From Klugiella xanthotipulae (GTDB lineage Bacteria > Actinomycetota > Actinomycetes > Actinomycetales > Microbacteriaceae): DNA of 64,000 bases. Within the stretch, counting starts at the first letter, position 1; each line of letters begins with the position of its first letter. Where the stretch lies: NCBI RefSeq assembly GCF_006716695.1, contig NZ_VFPN01000003.1:558001-622000 (forward strand), given 5' to 3'. The notes beneath the pieces are model-generated. The model worked only from the letters and a program-made list of their open reading frames with translations. It was not told the DNA's origin and searched no databases. Below are positions 36,783 through 46,071 of this stretch, in pieces. Position numbers and translations under genes: made by a program.

Positions 36783-39700
36783 TCATATTCGCGGGCGAAC
36801 GCGCGCCTCGACACGACAGAGACCGGTCATGAGGAGGGCCACCAAACCAGCCCAGAAGGCGAACGGAACACTCACCCCGCCAACCGGCGACTCCCCCGCT
36901 GGCACCGTATAGCTGCCCGTCACCTCACCGCTAAAACTACCCACCAGCGAGACCGAGTAGGAGTCCGCCCCGGCGCGAGCGGAGATATTCACGGGCGCAT
37001 AGACGTTGCCGTTAATATCCGCGGAATACACCGTCGGAACATCGGTCCCACCTACCGCGATCACCGCCTCGCCCGGCTGGAAACCCTGGCCATGTACGAG
37101 AGGACCGACACTCACCCCCACACCCGGCTGGTAGACGGGTTCCGTGCTGATCTCCGCATGTGGCAGACCAATCCGCAGTGCGAGCGGCCGCGATACCGCC
37201 CCCTCTGCACTGACCGAGACCACGCTCAGGGTGTCGCCGATGGCCTGTTCGGTAGCAAGCCGCACGGTATAGGCCCCCTCCGACCCGACCCGGGCAGCCC
37301 CCAGAAAAACCCCGGCTGCGCCGCTCACCATGACGGCACCACCGGAAACATCCGTCAGGCGGCCCGAGACGGTCGAGCCCGCGGTTGGAAAAGCATCCGG
37401 TGACGATGCCCGGGCATCGGGGCTACGCCCGGTGAACGTAACTTCAGTAGGATCCGATTCGTTACCCACCGCATCAGTGATGGTGGCGTAGGGGGCGTCT
37501 ACCCGATTGAGAGGCTCCTCGGGGGTAAAGGTGACGAGGCCTCCCCAGTCGAGCCTCGCGGCACCGGGCACGGGGGTACCGTCAGCGGTAAAGACGCGAA
37601 AGGTATCACCTCGCTCGAGCCCCGCACCCGTCACGGAAGTTCCGCCGGTCGCATCGAGCCGGGGTGCCTCCGGGACCTGTGCGTCAACGACGAGAGGAGT
37701 TGGGGTGGAGGGCAGACCGCTATCGTCCCAGGCCACAGCACGGAGAGTGTCGTCAGCGCCGGATTCCGACCGGAGCGCGGTAGAGCTAAGGGGCACCGAG
37801 AACCGACCCGCAGCATCCGCCTCTGCCGAGCCGAGTACGGTGCCCTCAGCGTCACTCACAACAACCACGGTACTTGCCTCGGCGATACCCGTCGCCGCGC
37901 GGCCGTTCGAGGCAAAAACTACGGGGGGCACGGGGGCATCGGCACAGGTCACGGAGGTCACCGCAGATGAGGCCGCACCGTCCAGAAGAAAGGAGGCCTC
38001 AATCACACCGGGACGCACCGAGCTGACGGTAGCACGAGCGATACCGTCCTCGGTGATCGTCGGAGTAACCACGCCGCCGCTGGACAGGATCTGCACCGAG
38101 CCTCGATCATCGGTCAGGTTACCCACCGCGTCGCGCAGTGTCACCATAAGTTCGGCCGAATCGCTGCCATCCGAGGCAATGGTCAGCCGTGAGCTCGTCA
38201 TCTCGGAGGTCACGCTACTCGCCTCTCCGGCCACATAGGTGAGCTTTTGGGGCATACCAATAGGCTGGCCCCCTACCAGGGCCGTCAGTTCAGAGCTGCC
38301 GGCGACCCGAGACGTAGCGGTCACCGTCAGCACGCCGTTGGCATCGGTGACGTAGGGGCCCGACGAGAGCACTAGATGTTCGGAAGCCTGCAGGTCAACG
38401 GTCGCATCTGCTACCGGCTGACCATCATGATCGCGCACGGTCACAGTGGCAGATGCCTGGGCAACGCCGTCAGCGAGAGTGGATCGTGCGCCGTGAACGG
38501 ACAGGGTGGAGGCATCAGCCGACGGACCGGCGCTTCGGTACACCAGCGGTCTCGAACCAGCCCCCACCGACTGCACCTGATCATTGACGCGCACCGAGGC
38601 GCGAATCGTATACTCGCCCGGCCGGGCCGCGGCAGCGGCCACACGGGCGACGCCGTCAGCATCGGTGGTGACGCTGGATGCGGTGAGCTCGATCCCCGCA
38701 TCGGCGGCAAACATCACCGGAACATCCGCAAGCGGGTTTCCATGATCATCCTTCACCGTGACGGCGGCCTGCTGCGTACCAATCCCCGCAACCGCGGTAC
38801 CGTCAGTTACCCACAACTCGGAGGAACCCTCAACGCCGAGCGAGGGCTGACCGACCGCAAAGCGGAGAGCGGCAGGCTCCCCCACGGGGTCGCCCCCGAT
38901 GGCGGCGATCACGCTAAACGTTCCAGCCACCGTCGATACCAGGTGAAACTCGGCCCTGCCGTCGGCATCAGAGAGCGCAACGGGACTATCCGCGACAACA
39001 GCATCGGGCACCCGAATGTCAACGGGCACGCGGGGGGCCGGGTCCCCATTGGCATCCCGCACGGTGACAACGGCCGTGTAGGCAGAGGCCCCATCGGCCC
39101 GCACGACCTCAGCCGAGGAGCCCACCACCCAGGAGGAGCCGCGGGCCGACGGCGAACCCTGAGTAAACGATACGCGCACCGGCTGATCGGCGACGGGCTG
39201 CCCCGCAAGGGAGGCTGTCACCTCAACCGCCCCCGGCCGGGTGGAGGTCACACCGACCCGGGCGACCCCCTCCGCATCCGTCACAACCGACGCCGCCGTG
39301 AGCGATGCATCCCCACCAACCGCAAAGCTAACCAGCGCCCCCGGCACAGGATGACCCGCCGCGTCCCGGATAATCGCCCAGGCAGCCTGCTGCGCCACGC
39401 CGTCAGGATCACTGGAAGCTGAGCTTGCACCCACACTGCTGTGCGAACCGGTACCCACCACCGGAGCACCGGCCGCAAACTCAACGGTCTGCTCACCGCC
39501 TTGGACCGCTTGACCACCCACCGTGGCCGACACCCGGAAACGACCGATGAAGACGGAGGTGGCCGTCACCGCCGCGATACCGCCGCGATCGGTTATCGCG
39601 GTACGCCCCGAAAGATCAACACCGGCGTCAGCCCGGAAACTCACGGGGGTATCCGCCACCGGGTTTCCCTGCGCATCCTGCACGGTGACAAGCAGAAGGT

Positions 39701-41243
39701 GACTGTCCAAACCGTCGGCCGCACGATCACCGCCCGCAAGCGAAAGAGCGGTACGGCCCTCGACCCCCAGGGAGGGGCTGCCCGCTACGAAGTCAATACG
39801 ACCCGAGGAGCCCTCGGCTGGCGGGACGGGCTGGCCATTCACCGTCGCGGTAACCTCGGAGCGACCAGCGGTCGTCGCGGTCAGACCAACGCGGGCCACG
39901 CCATCGGTTCCGGTCGCCACCGACACCGGGGAGGTCGCGGTCAGGTCGGCACCCAGCCGAAAGTAGACATCGGCTTCCGGCACGGGGCGGCCCTCGGCAT
40001 CCCGCACCACAACGGAAGCCGTGTGCTCCTGCACGCCGTCGGCCACGCGAGAGCCCCGAGTCACCGAAAGTTCTGTGGCCCCCGCCGCCAGGAGCGGAAC
40101 GGGCGCTGCGGCCGCAAACCCGACAACGGTCGGTGCAAAGCTCCAACCGCCCACGTCAGCTCGGAGCGCAGCGAGCCCCGCGGCGGATGCGGATAGTGAG
40201 ATCACGGCGCGCCCGTCCGCATCTGTCACCGCGCTACCGGGGGCGATCGCCTCCGCAGCCTCGACGGAGTAGTGCGTCATCACACCGGGAACCGGGGTAC
40301 CCTCGACGTCGCGAATAGTCATCACGGAAGAGTAGTAGTCACGTCCGTTTGCAGTCACCGGCTGATCAGCCCTGATCTGCCAGGTGGAAGTGGCCGCGGA
40401 GGGTACTCCCACACCATTCTCGCTAAATTCAAGCTGCTGCCGACCCGATAGCGGCACACCATCAACAACCACGCGAAGCGACGCGGAAACCGCCTGAGTC
40501 GCCGTGATACTCAGGGTCGCTACCCCGTACTCATCGGTGCGAACAGGGTCGGGGACTACGAGACCGGGGTGCTCCCCCACCCCGTAGTCCACACTCACCT
40601 TGGCCCCCACGCGGGGCTCACCGCGTTGATCACGCGCCTCCACCCGAACAACGCGGTGTGACTCGCCATCGGCCACAACGGATTCTGCGCCGCTGAGCCG
40701 CCACGTCGAGTGCGCAACAGAGACGGAAACTGGCGCGAATGTGGCGGTGGCCGGACTCTGCGCCAGGGCAATTCCGGCCACACTCGCGTGCACAGCGTAG
40801 CTGCCGGCAACGGATGCTGTCACGCCGATAACCGCGTACCCCTCCCCATCTGACAGCGCAGTGGGGGCGCTCAGTACCAGCGCCGTGCTCTCGCCAGAAA
40901 ACGCAACGGAAACATTTTCAATCGGCCTACCCGCGGCATCTGTTACCCGGGCCCAGGCGAGCTGCGAGTCGGCCCCGTTGGCCTCACGCGGATAGGCCGT
41001 GACGGTCAGGCGGGACGTTCCCGCTGCCCCCAGTGAGGGAACTGCGGGAACCGAGGGGGCTGTTGTGATGGTCGCGGCGGCGGACACGGGACTCACCGAG
41101 ATCGGCACCGCGGCAACAGCGGGGCGGGCAGCGATCACCGCTCCACCAGCGATAACAGCACAGATGAGGAGCAGGGCGGTAGTCGCCCGCATCAGGACAT
41201 AGCTTCTCAGGGTGGGACGAACGGCACGGAGGGCGTGAGTCAT
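36783..41243 (-). CDS. Giant surface protein with about ten Ig-like (Big_1-type) repeats
   Basis: A 1,486-residue exported protein. The start at 41243 opens a signal peptide (hydrophobic about 18-45, cleavage near AAVPI). About ten repeats of roughly 100 residues follow, each with a strand like VTVRDAQGNPVADTPVSF, then TDADGVARVGVT, then the Gly-Gln-Pro-Val turn seen in invasin/intimin-type bacterial Ig domains. The last 300 residues hold different Ig-like modules; the end is SVPFAFWAGLVALLMTGLC plus a basic tail, a membrane anchor without an obvious LPxTG. Likely adhesion or cell-envelope stalk; ligand unknown. It is transcribed alone and divergently from the MarR gene. Confidence 0.88.
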   Translation of the reverse strand: MTHALRAVRPTLRSYVLMRATTALLLICAVIAGGAVIAARPAVAAVPISVSPVSAAATITTAPSVPAVPSLGAAGTSRLTVTAYPREANGADSQLAWARVTDAAGRPIENVSVAFSGESTALVLSAPTALSDGEGYAVIGVTASVAGSYAVHASVAGIALAQSPATATFAPVSVSVAHSTWRLSGAESVVADGESHRVVRVEARDQRGEPRVGAKVSVDYGVGEHPGLVVPDPVRTDEYGVATLSITATQAVSASLRVVVDGVPLSGRQQLEFSENGVGVPSAATSTWQIRADQPVTANGRDYYSSVMTIRDVEGTPVPGVMTHYSVEAAEAIAPGSAVTDADGRAVISLSASAAGLAALRADVGGWSFAPTVVGFAAAAPVPLLAAGATELSVTRGSRVADGVQEHTASVVVRDAEGRPVPEADVYFRLGADLTATSPVSVATGTDGVARVGLTATTAGRSEVTATVNGQPVPPAEGSSGRIDFVAGSPSLGVEGRTALSLAGGDRAADGLDSHLLLVTVQDAQGNPVADTPVSFRADAGVDLSGRTAITDRGGIAAVTATSVFIGRFRVSATVGGQAVQGGEQTVEFAAGAPVVGTGSHSSVGASSASSDPDGVAQQAAWAIIRDAAGHPVPGALVSFAVGGDASLTAASVVTDAEGVARVGVTSTRPGAVEVTASLAGQPVADQPVRVSFTQGSPSARGSSWVVGSSAEVVRADGASAYTAVVTVRDANGDPAPRVPVDIRVPDAVVADSPVALSDADGRAEFHLVSTVAGTFSVIAAIGGDPVGEPAALRFAVGQPSLGVEGSSELWVTDGTAVAGIGTQQAAVTVKDDHGNPLADVPVMFAADAGIELTASSVTTDADGVARVAAAAARPGEYTIRASVRVNDQVQSVGAGSRPLVYRSAGPSADASTLSVHGARSTLADGVAQASATVTVRDHDGQPVADATVDLQASEHLVLSSGPYVTDANGVLTVTATSRVAGSSELTALVGGQPIGMPQKLTYVAGEASSVTSEMTSSRLTIASDGSDSAELMVTLRDAVGNLTDDRGSVQILSSGGVVTPTITEDGIARATVSSVRPGVIEASFLLDGAASSAVTSVTCADAPVPPVVFASNGRAATGIAEASTVVVVSDAEGTVLGSAEADAAGRFSVPLSSTALRSESGADDTLRAVAWDDSGLPSTPTPLVVDAQVPEAPRLDATGGTSVTGAGLERGDTFRVFTADGTPVPGAARLDWGGLVTFTPEEPLNRVDAPYATITDAVGNESDPTEVTFTGRSPDARASSPDAFPTAGSTVSGRLTDVSGGAVMVSGAAGVFLGAARVGSEGAYTVRLATEQAIGDTLSVVSVSAEGAVSRPLALRIGLPHAEISTEPVYQPGVGVSVGPLVHGQGFQPGEAVIAVGGTDVPTVYSADINGNVYAPVNISARAGADSYSVSLVGSFSGEVTGSYTVPAGESPVGGVSVPFAFWAGLVALLMTGLCRVEARVRPRI

Positions 41244-41431
41244 GACGGGGGCACACGGATCTTTCGTTGCAGTACAAACAACTGATTGTGACGCGCAGCA
41301 CACGGCGCACGCCGGACCCCACCCGGGGCAATCCTCCCACCGATGACCGTTGCACGTCAAACTTTACGGCCACACCCCTGTCACTTTCGCCACACCCGGA
41401 GAGGACCTTTTCAAAAACATAAAATATCGTT

Positions 41432-41445
41432 ATAGTGAATACTAT
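41432..41445. promoter_or_regulatory. Candidate MarR operator ATAGT-N4-ACTAT
   Basis: A perfect 5-bp dyad in the AT-rich block 41415-41450, about 70 bp upstream of the MarR gene and between it and the divergent surface-protein gene. MarR regulators commonly bind such sites in their own promoter. Confidence 0.4.
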
Positions 41446-41513
41446 TTAGCTGTGAGTAAATTCCTTTTCCTCAGGGCGAAAACACGATAACCACTGCGCT
41501 GAGGGGAAACGGG

Positions 41514-42059
41514 ATGCCGCGCCAAGAATATCGGAAGGTCCGCGCCATTCAGCCGACCCCGGAACGGCCGCCTGCAGCAACCCCAGACCTGTTAGTACCT
41601 TTTCTGCGTCTCATGCGGCGAGCATCCCACGATGACACCTACGCCTACCTGGCAACTCACACAACCCCCACACTTCACCACTCAGATGTTCCCATCCTGG
41701 TCACCCTGGGATGCCTCGGTCCCTCGCGTCCGGGCATCCTGGCAGGTGAACTCAGCATGTCCCCCTCCCACATGAGCAAGGTGATCACACGGCTAGTTCG
41801 TACCGGACTCGTCCGCCGCAGCACCGACCCCTGCGACGCGCGGGCCACCCTCGTCGTCCCCACCTCCGCGGGAGAAGGGGCCATCAATGCCCTCCTCGGC
41901 GCTGCACGGAACATCATCAATGAAATTCTCGCAGCGTGGACGTGCAAGGATGTCGCCCAGCTCACCGAGCTCGTCTCGCGGCTGGCTGACCGCTCAGACA
42001 CCTACCGGATAGCCTGCCGAGCCGGAGATGGGGCTCGCCTCGCATCCCGCAGCCCCTGA
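41514..42059 (+). CDS. MarR-family transcriptional regulator
   Basis: A 181-residue winged-helix regulator. The recognition part is PGILAGELSMSPSHMSKVITRLVRTGLVRRSTDPCDARATLVVPT (about residues 73-117; described here in overlapping pieces: SMSPSHMSKVITRL helix, GLVRRSTDPCDAR wing). Helices on both sides form the dimer interface. It has no same-strand partner; the divergent giant surface protein is the obvious candidate target, together with itself. Effector unknown. Confidence 0.88.
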   Translation: MPRQEYRKVRAIQPTPERPPAATPDLLVPFLRLMRRASHDDTYAYLATHTTPTLHHSDVPILVTLGCLGPSRPGILAGELSMSPSHMSKVITRLVRTGLVRRSTDPCDARATLVVPTSAGEGAINALLGAARNIINEILAAWTCKDVAQLTELVSRLADRSDTYRIACRAGDGARLASRSP

Positions 42060-42157
42060 GCACACCGATCCGCTGCCGGCGGGGCTAACCCCAAACCCGC
42101 CCGTTGCAGTGAGCGCCCGATTCTCCCGTCGATTACATCCGGGAGACGTCCGGCGCA

Positions 42158-42194
42158 GAGAGGGAGGCATCCTATCCCCGGATGCCTCCCTCTC
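42158..42194. terminator. Bidirectional terminator between MarR and baeRF genes
   Basis: A perfect 15-bp stem (GAGAGGGAGGCATCC with GGATGCCTCCCTCTC) and a 7-nt loop, centred between two convergent stop codons. Confidence 0.85.
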
Positions 42195-42216
42195 CCCTGT
42201 ATTAACTCACCAGACG

Positions 42217-43365
42217 CTAGACGGCGAACCTCACGCTCGCGGCTACGGCACCACCACCGGGCACATCGTCTGCTCGGACAGCAAAAATACTGGCGTCCGA
42301 CAGCAAGGCTCGTCGCACAATCTCGTCAACCACACCGTAGTTCGCGGCGTTGTCCTCTGAACTGAGCGTAATCACGCCGCTCTCCTCGTCAACAAAACCG
42401 GGTACGGAGCGATCAATGTCCACAAACAGGGTCTCGACCGCACCGAAGGTCGCGGCGCGGGCAACATCGCTCAGGTCGGTGACAGCTCGGCCGTGGGCCC
42501 CCCGAATCGCCATCGTTTCTTTGAGATCGGCGAGTTCGGCGGCGTAGAGATCGTCGAGGATACGACGGGCCGCGGCGGCCAGGTCGGCATCAGAGGTTTC
42601 CTCCGGGTTTCCGTTGATACCCGCCGCCACCAGATTGGGGTAGCTATTGACGCTGCGGTAGATACTGGCCAACGGCTCAGCCGCCGCAATAATAAGAGGA
42701 AGGTTATGGCCCGTTAACACGGGACGCAGTGAGCGGTCAACGGCACGTGAGTACTGACGCAAACGCACCTTCTGCCCCTCCGAGCCGTGAATGCGACCCA
42801 CCGCCATATTGCCACGCACCCGACCGGTTGTGGAGCGGCCACTAATGGAGTCGAGGCCGACGGCACCCGGAGCATCCGCCGGCATATCCTGTACCCCCAC
42901 CTCGTGCGGCTCGGAGTCGGCAGAGATCTCGATCAACCGCACAGAGTTTGCCGCGATTGCCAAGATGAAGGCTGCCTGGGGGAACGTCACCGTGCGCAGC
43001 AACGGCTTAATGTAGAACCGATCTGACACCTCAACGGCCGACAGAAGCTCGTTGGGCAGCCGGTAGGTTTGCATTGATTCCGGGGTGACAAAGATGGCGA
43101 GACTGTGCGATTGATAGCGCCAGAACGAGCTATCCTCATGCAGATCCTCAAAGTGTTCCTGCACAGACTCGATCAGATGCTTCTCTACCCCGGCCTCCCG
43201 GAGCTGATCAACCGCGGCGGACGCCAGGTTCTTCAACTCTATCCGGGCGGCGTCCGACTCTGTCGGGCGAGGACTCGTGCGCAGGTACAGTGACACGGAA
43301 ACCAGGTCTCGCGCGGTGGCGAGTTTCTCGATGTCGGCTCTCGTCGGAATGTCGATGTGTAGCAT
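42217..43365 (-). CDS. baeRF-like (archaeo-eukaryotic release-factor fold) protein
   Basis: A 382-residue protein with the layout of bacterial eRF1-like families: an N-terminal domain opening ATARDLVSVSLYLRTSP, a central domain with AFILAIAANSVRLIEIS (about 135-150) and a C-terminal L7Ae-like part with ATFGAVETLFVDIDRSVPG (about 300-320) and ASIFAVRADDVPGGGAVAA near the end. Such proteins are proposed to act on stalled or stressed ribosomes; this is family-based inference. It is a single leftward gene with its own terminator. Confidence 0.8.
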   Translation of the reverse strand: MLHIDIPTRADIEKLATARDLVSVSLYLRTSPRPTESDAARIELKNLASAAVDQLREAGVEKHLIESVQEHFEDLHEDSSFWRYQSHSLAIFVTPESMQTYRLPNELLSAVEVSDRFYIKPLLRTVTFPQAAFILAIAANSVRLIEISADSEPHEVGVQDMPADAPGAVGLDSISGRSTTGRVRGNMAVGRIHGSEGQKVRLRQYSRAVDRSLRPVLTGHNLPLIIAAAEPLASIYRSVNSYPNLVAAGINGNPEETSDADLAAAARRILDDLYAAELADLKETMAIRGAHGRAVTDLSDVARAATFGAVETLFVDIDRSVPGFVDEESGVITLSSEDNAANYGVVDEIVRRALLSDASIFAVRADDVPGGGAVAASVRFAV

Positions 43366-43523
43366 GCCGTAACCCCTCTGTCTCTCGGTGAATAGTCCGG
43401 GATCTTCGCGGTAGAAACTTCTTCCACGAAGCCCTCTGGCCCTAGCCTAGCCCTGCGGGAGGGGTCGCAACCAGCGGATTCTCAACAAGCGCCCAAAAAC
43501 ACCGGCTGCCTCCGTGAAACCCG

Positions 43524-44051
43524 TTATCCTCGCAGGTACTCCGCGAGTTCTGCGGCCTTCAGGGGAACAAGAAAGGGATGGCTGCGCAGCCAGCGAGCGT
43601 TGGCCTCGATGAGATCGAGCTCCGCACTGAGAGCCACAAATTCCTCATCAAACGCACGAAACTCATTCCGCGCCGGGTTAGCGCCAAAAACCGGCTGACG
43701 GAGAACGGCACGCTGAGCTTTGAGAGGAAGTTCATTCCAGCGGGTCACGATGCGCGCGCACAACTCAGCGTGGGAGTCGGCCGACATCGCAACCAGGCCA
43801 TTCTGCACGACCTCGGCAACCGCGGGGTGTCGGCCCGCCCGGTGCAAGAACTCAATCGAACCCGCCGAGACCATCTCCGCCCGATAGTAGTCCACATAGT
43901 AGCCATGGAGGGCGTCTCCGGGGATATCCCCCGGCGTGCGCCCCGCCTGCATGAGGGTGTTCACGGTGGTCAACAGCGATGCGACGAGTGCGGCATCCCC
44001 CTCAGACAGGCTCTGGTGGGAGACAACGATAGATTCTGGCGACAGGCTCAC
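43524..44051 (-). CDS. DMP19/DUF4375-like protein
   Basis: A 175-residue helical protein. HGYYVDYYRAEMVSAGSIEFLHRAGR (about residues 49-74; core YYVDYYRAEMVSAGS) resembles the DMP19 (DUF4375) motif in which a Tyr-rich helix precedes a short loop. The C-terminus LIEANARWLRSHPFLVP also fits. Function unknown. It lies 21 bp downstream of the AlkC-like gene on the same strand and is probably co-transcribed. Confidence 0.65.
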   Translation of the reverse strand: MSLSPESIVVSHQSLSEGDAALVASLLTTVNTLMQAGRTPGDIPGDALHGYYVDYYRAEMVSAGSIEFLHRAGRHPAVAEVVQNGLVAMSADSHAELCARIVTRWNELPLKAQRAVLRQPVFGANPARNEFRAFDEEFVALSAELDLIEANARWLRSHPFLVPLKAAELAEYLRG

Positions 44052-44072
44052 TCCCCCATCGTAGGCCCGACA

Positions 44073-45212
44073 TCACGTATCCCCCGCGACTATGGCGGAG
44101 GGACCCTCGGCAGAATCAGCCAGGGTAAAGGCGGCGCGGCCATGCACGACACCGTTAACCTGCACCTCAATCGCGTGCTCCCCGAGGTGGTAGGCCCGCG
44201 TGCTGATGGGGGCAAAAGAATGTTGCTTTGTGAGCCTGGTTGCCTCACCCGGAGCAAGCGTGGTGGTGGTGAACTTGAAAACCTTGGGAGTCAGGGACCC
44301 GTTGGCCTTGCGGTGATGCACAATGTAGTCAATTGCCAGGCGGGATGATTCGGCACCCTCGTTGCGCAGCGCAACCTCAAAACCCAGCTTGCCCCCAATT
44401 TCTACGCACGGAACATCGAGTATGGGCCCTGTGACGGCGACGCGGGGAGCCGGGGCAAAGCCGAGAAGAGCCAGGGCTCCGGGATGTCCACGCTTGACCA
44501 GAGTGCGCAGTGCCCGCCGGACAAGCGGAGCCGTGTGCTCGGTGGGTTCGGCCAGCCACCGGGTCGCGACCTGCACTACAAGGTCACCGTGTAGGCGACT
44601 CAGATCGTTGAGGTGGTTGGCGACGGAGCGGCGCACGGATTCACTCGGGTCGCGATACAGCGCATCCAGAATGGGCAGGGTGGCCTCCGGGCGCTGGAGA
44701 AGGGCATGCACTCGCGTGCCCCAGGGCAAGTAAGGACGGGTCCCCTCGGAGGCAAGCCGCCGCACATGTTCACTGGGATGCCACGCCCACTCGTGTGCCG
44801 CGGAGAGGGTGCGCTCCAGGTACGCATTGAGGAGCGGCCGCAGCGCAAATTCGGAGGTGAGCCGACCGGTCAATTCACCGAGGAGTGCGAGCGCCACATC
44901 AATGGCCCCCTCGCTGCCCTCGGTGATGGCGGCGGAGGCGACAGCCTCCGTCACGGGCCACACCATCCAGCCGGTGAAGTTGTCATCAGACAGCGCAGCG
45001 TGAATCGTCGCCCCCAGCGGCTCAATTCCCCCTGGGAGGTCAAGCAGGAGGGCGGCGGTGACGAGATCGCTGCGTTCGCGCAGAGCCAGCCCATCAAGCT
45101 GACCGGCAGATTCGCGCACGCGGTCAAACGACACGCTCGAGCACGCACGCTGCAGCACCTCGGCGAGCGCATCCACCACCTCGGCACCGAGTAATTCGTC
45201 AGCTGTGGGCAC
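44073..45212 (-). CDS. DNA alkylation repair protein, AlkC-like
   Basis: A 379-residue HEAT-like repeat protein (about 1-250) with a C-terminal Ig-like domain (about 255-375), the layout of the AlkC branch of AlkC/AlkD glycosylases that excise 3-methylated bases. HEAT features include EHVRRLASEGTRPYLPWGTR (a strongly conserved AlkC/AlkD segment), ILDALYRDPSESVRRSVANH and LNDLSRLHGD; the Ig part has VHHRKANGSLTPKVFKF. The start is GTG 45212 with AGGGGA upstream; the nearby ATG is out of frame. An SOS-like dyad lies 16 bp upstream. Confidence 0.88.
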   Translation of the reverse strand: MPTADELLGAEVVDALAEVLQRACSSVSFDRVRESAGQLDGLALRERSDLVTAALLLDLPGGIEPLGATIHAALSDDNFTGWMVWPVTEAVASAAITEGSEGAIDVALALLGELTGRLTSEFALRPLLNAYLERTLSAAHEWAWHPSEHVRRLASEGTRPYLPWGTRVHALLQRPEATLPILDALYRDPSESVRRSVANHLNDLSRLHGDLVVQVATRWLAEPTEHTAPLVRRALRTLVKRGHPGALALLGFAPAPRVAVTGPILDVPCVEIGGKLGFEVALRNEGAESSRLAIDYIVHHRKANGSLTPKVFKFTTTTLAPGEATRLTKQHSFAPISTRAYHLGEHAIEVQVNGVVHGRAAFTLADSAEGPSAIVAGDT

Positions 45213-45228
45213 GGCACATTCCCCTTAA

Positions 45229-45244
45229 TCGAAACTTTGTTCGG
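45229..45244. promoter_or_regulatory. SOS-box-like dyad upstream of the AlkC-like gene
   Basis: CCGAACAAAGTTTCGA on the gene strand (45244-45229) matches ten of twelve fixed positions of TCGAAC-N4-GTTCGA. It sits right before the ribosome site. Weaker than the site at 9311, but well placed ahead of a repair gene. Confidence 0.4.
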
Positions 45245-45341
45245 ATAGTTACCATGATAGCGGCACCTAGATCACCGGAAGCAACGGCCCCAACGGACAG
45301 CGCAACCCAACGGAACCTCCTGACGCGAGGCTTATCTGCGG

Positions 45342-46070
45342 CTACAGGCCACCGGCCACTCGAATGATAGACCCCGTCGCATACGAAGAATCGGCCGAGA
45401 GAAGCCACGAGACGGCACCGGCAATCTCATGGGGCTGGCCCGCGCGGCCCATCGGGATGTCAGCCGCCACCCGCCGAGGGCGATCAGGATCCTCATGAAA
45501 CTCCGTCCACACCGTACCGGGTGCGACCGCGTTCACCCGAATACCGTCACCGGCCAATTCACGAGCCAGGCCAACCGTGAGCGCATCCACAGCGGCCTTC
45601 GCCGCCGCGTAATGCACATATTGCCCGGCGCCACCGAGGGTGGCCGCAGCCGAAGAGATATTCACGATGGCACCCTCTGCCGCCGAAGCTGTCCACAGTT
45701 GGGCCGCACGCTGAGCACACACGAGGTAGCCCAGCACATTGACGTCGAGGGCACGACGCATACCAGCAACATCCGCATCGACGAGGAGACCGTTAGGGCC
45801 GCTCATCCCGGCGTTGTTCACGAGACCGGTGACGGAGCCGTAGGCGGCGGCAGCCGCGTAGAGCCTCTCAACGGAGCGCTCATCTGCGGTGTCCACCTGA
45901 GCAACGACACCGTTTCCACCCGCCACGCGGACGCGCTCTAGCACGCCGAGGGCCGCAGCCCTCTCCCGACGGTAGGCAACCACCAGGTCGTGACCATCAC
46001 GGGCCAGCCGCTCACACACGGCCGCTCCAATGCCCCGGCTGCCCCCCGTCACAATCGTCAGTGGGCGCAC
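45342..46070 (-). CDS. SDR-family oxidoreductase
   Basis: A 242-residue classical short-chain dehydrogenase/reductase. The cofactor loop is TGGSRGIG (about 8-15), the NNAG motif is VNNAGMSG (about 85), the catalytic Ser is in NISSAAATLGG and the Tyr/Lys pair in YVHYAAAKAAVDAL. VNAVAPGTVWTE is the usual post-catalytic strand. It follows the TetR gene with 1 bp between them, so the regulator probably controls this operon. FabG-like; substrate unknown. Confidence 0.92.
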   Translation of the reverse strand: MRPLTIVTGGSRGIGAAVCERLARDGHDLVVAYRRERAAALGVLERVRVAGGNGVVAQVDTADERSVERLYAAAAAYGSVTGLVNNAGMSGPNGLLVDADVAGMRRALDVNVLGYLVCAQRAAQLWTASAAEGAIVNISSAAATLGGAGQYVHYAAAKAAVDALTVGLARELAGDGIRVNAVAPGTVWTEFHEDPDRPRRVAADIPMGRAGQPHEIAGAVSWLLSADSSYATGSIIRVAGGL

Positions 46071-46071
46071 G

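Noticed and set aside
36783-41243. Repeat array resembling a CRISPR or DNA satellite
   Set aside because: The periodicity is at the protein level (Ig-like modules); the DNA of the repeats is divergent and there are no identical short repeats with unique spacers.
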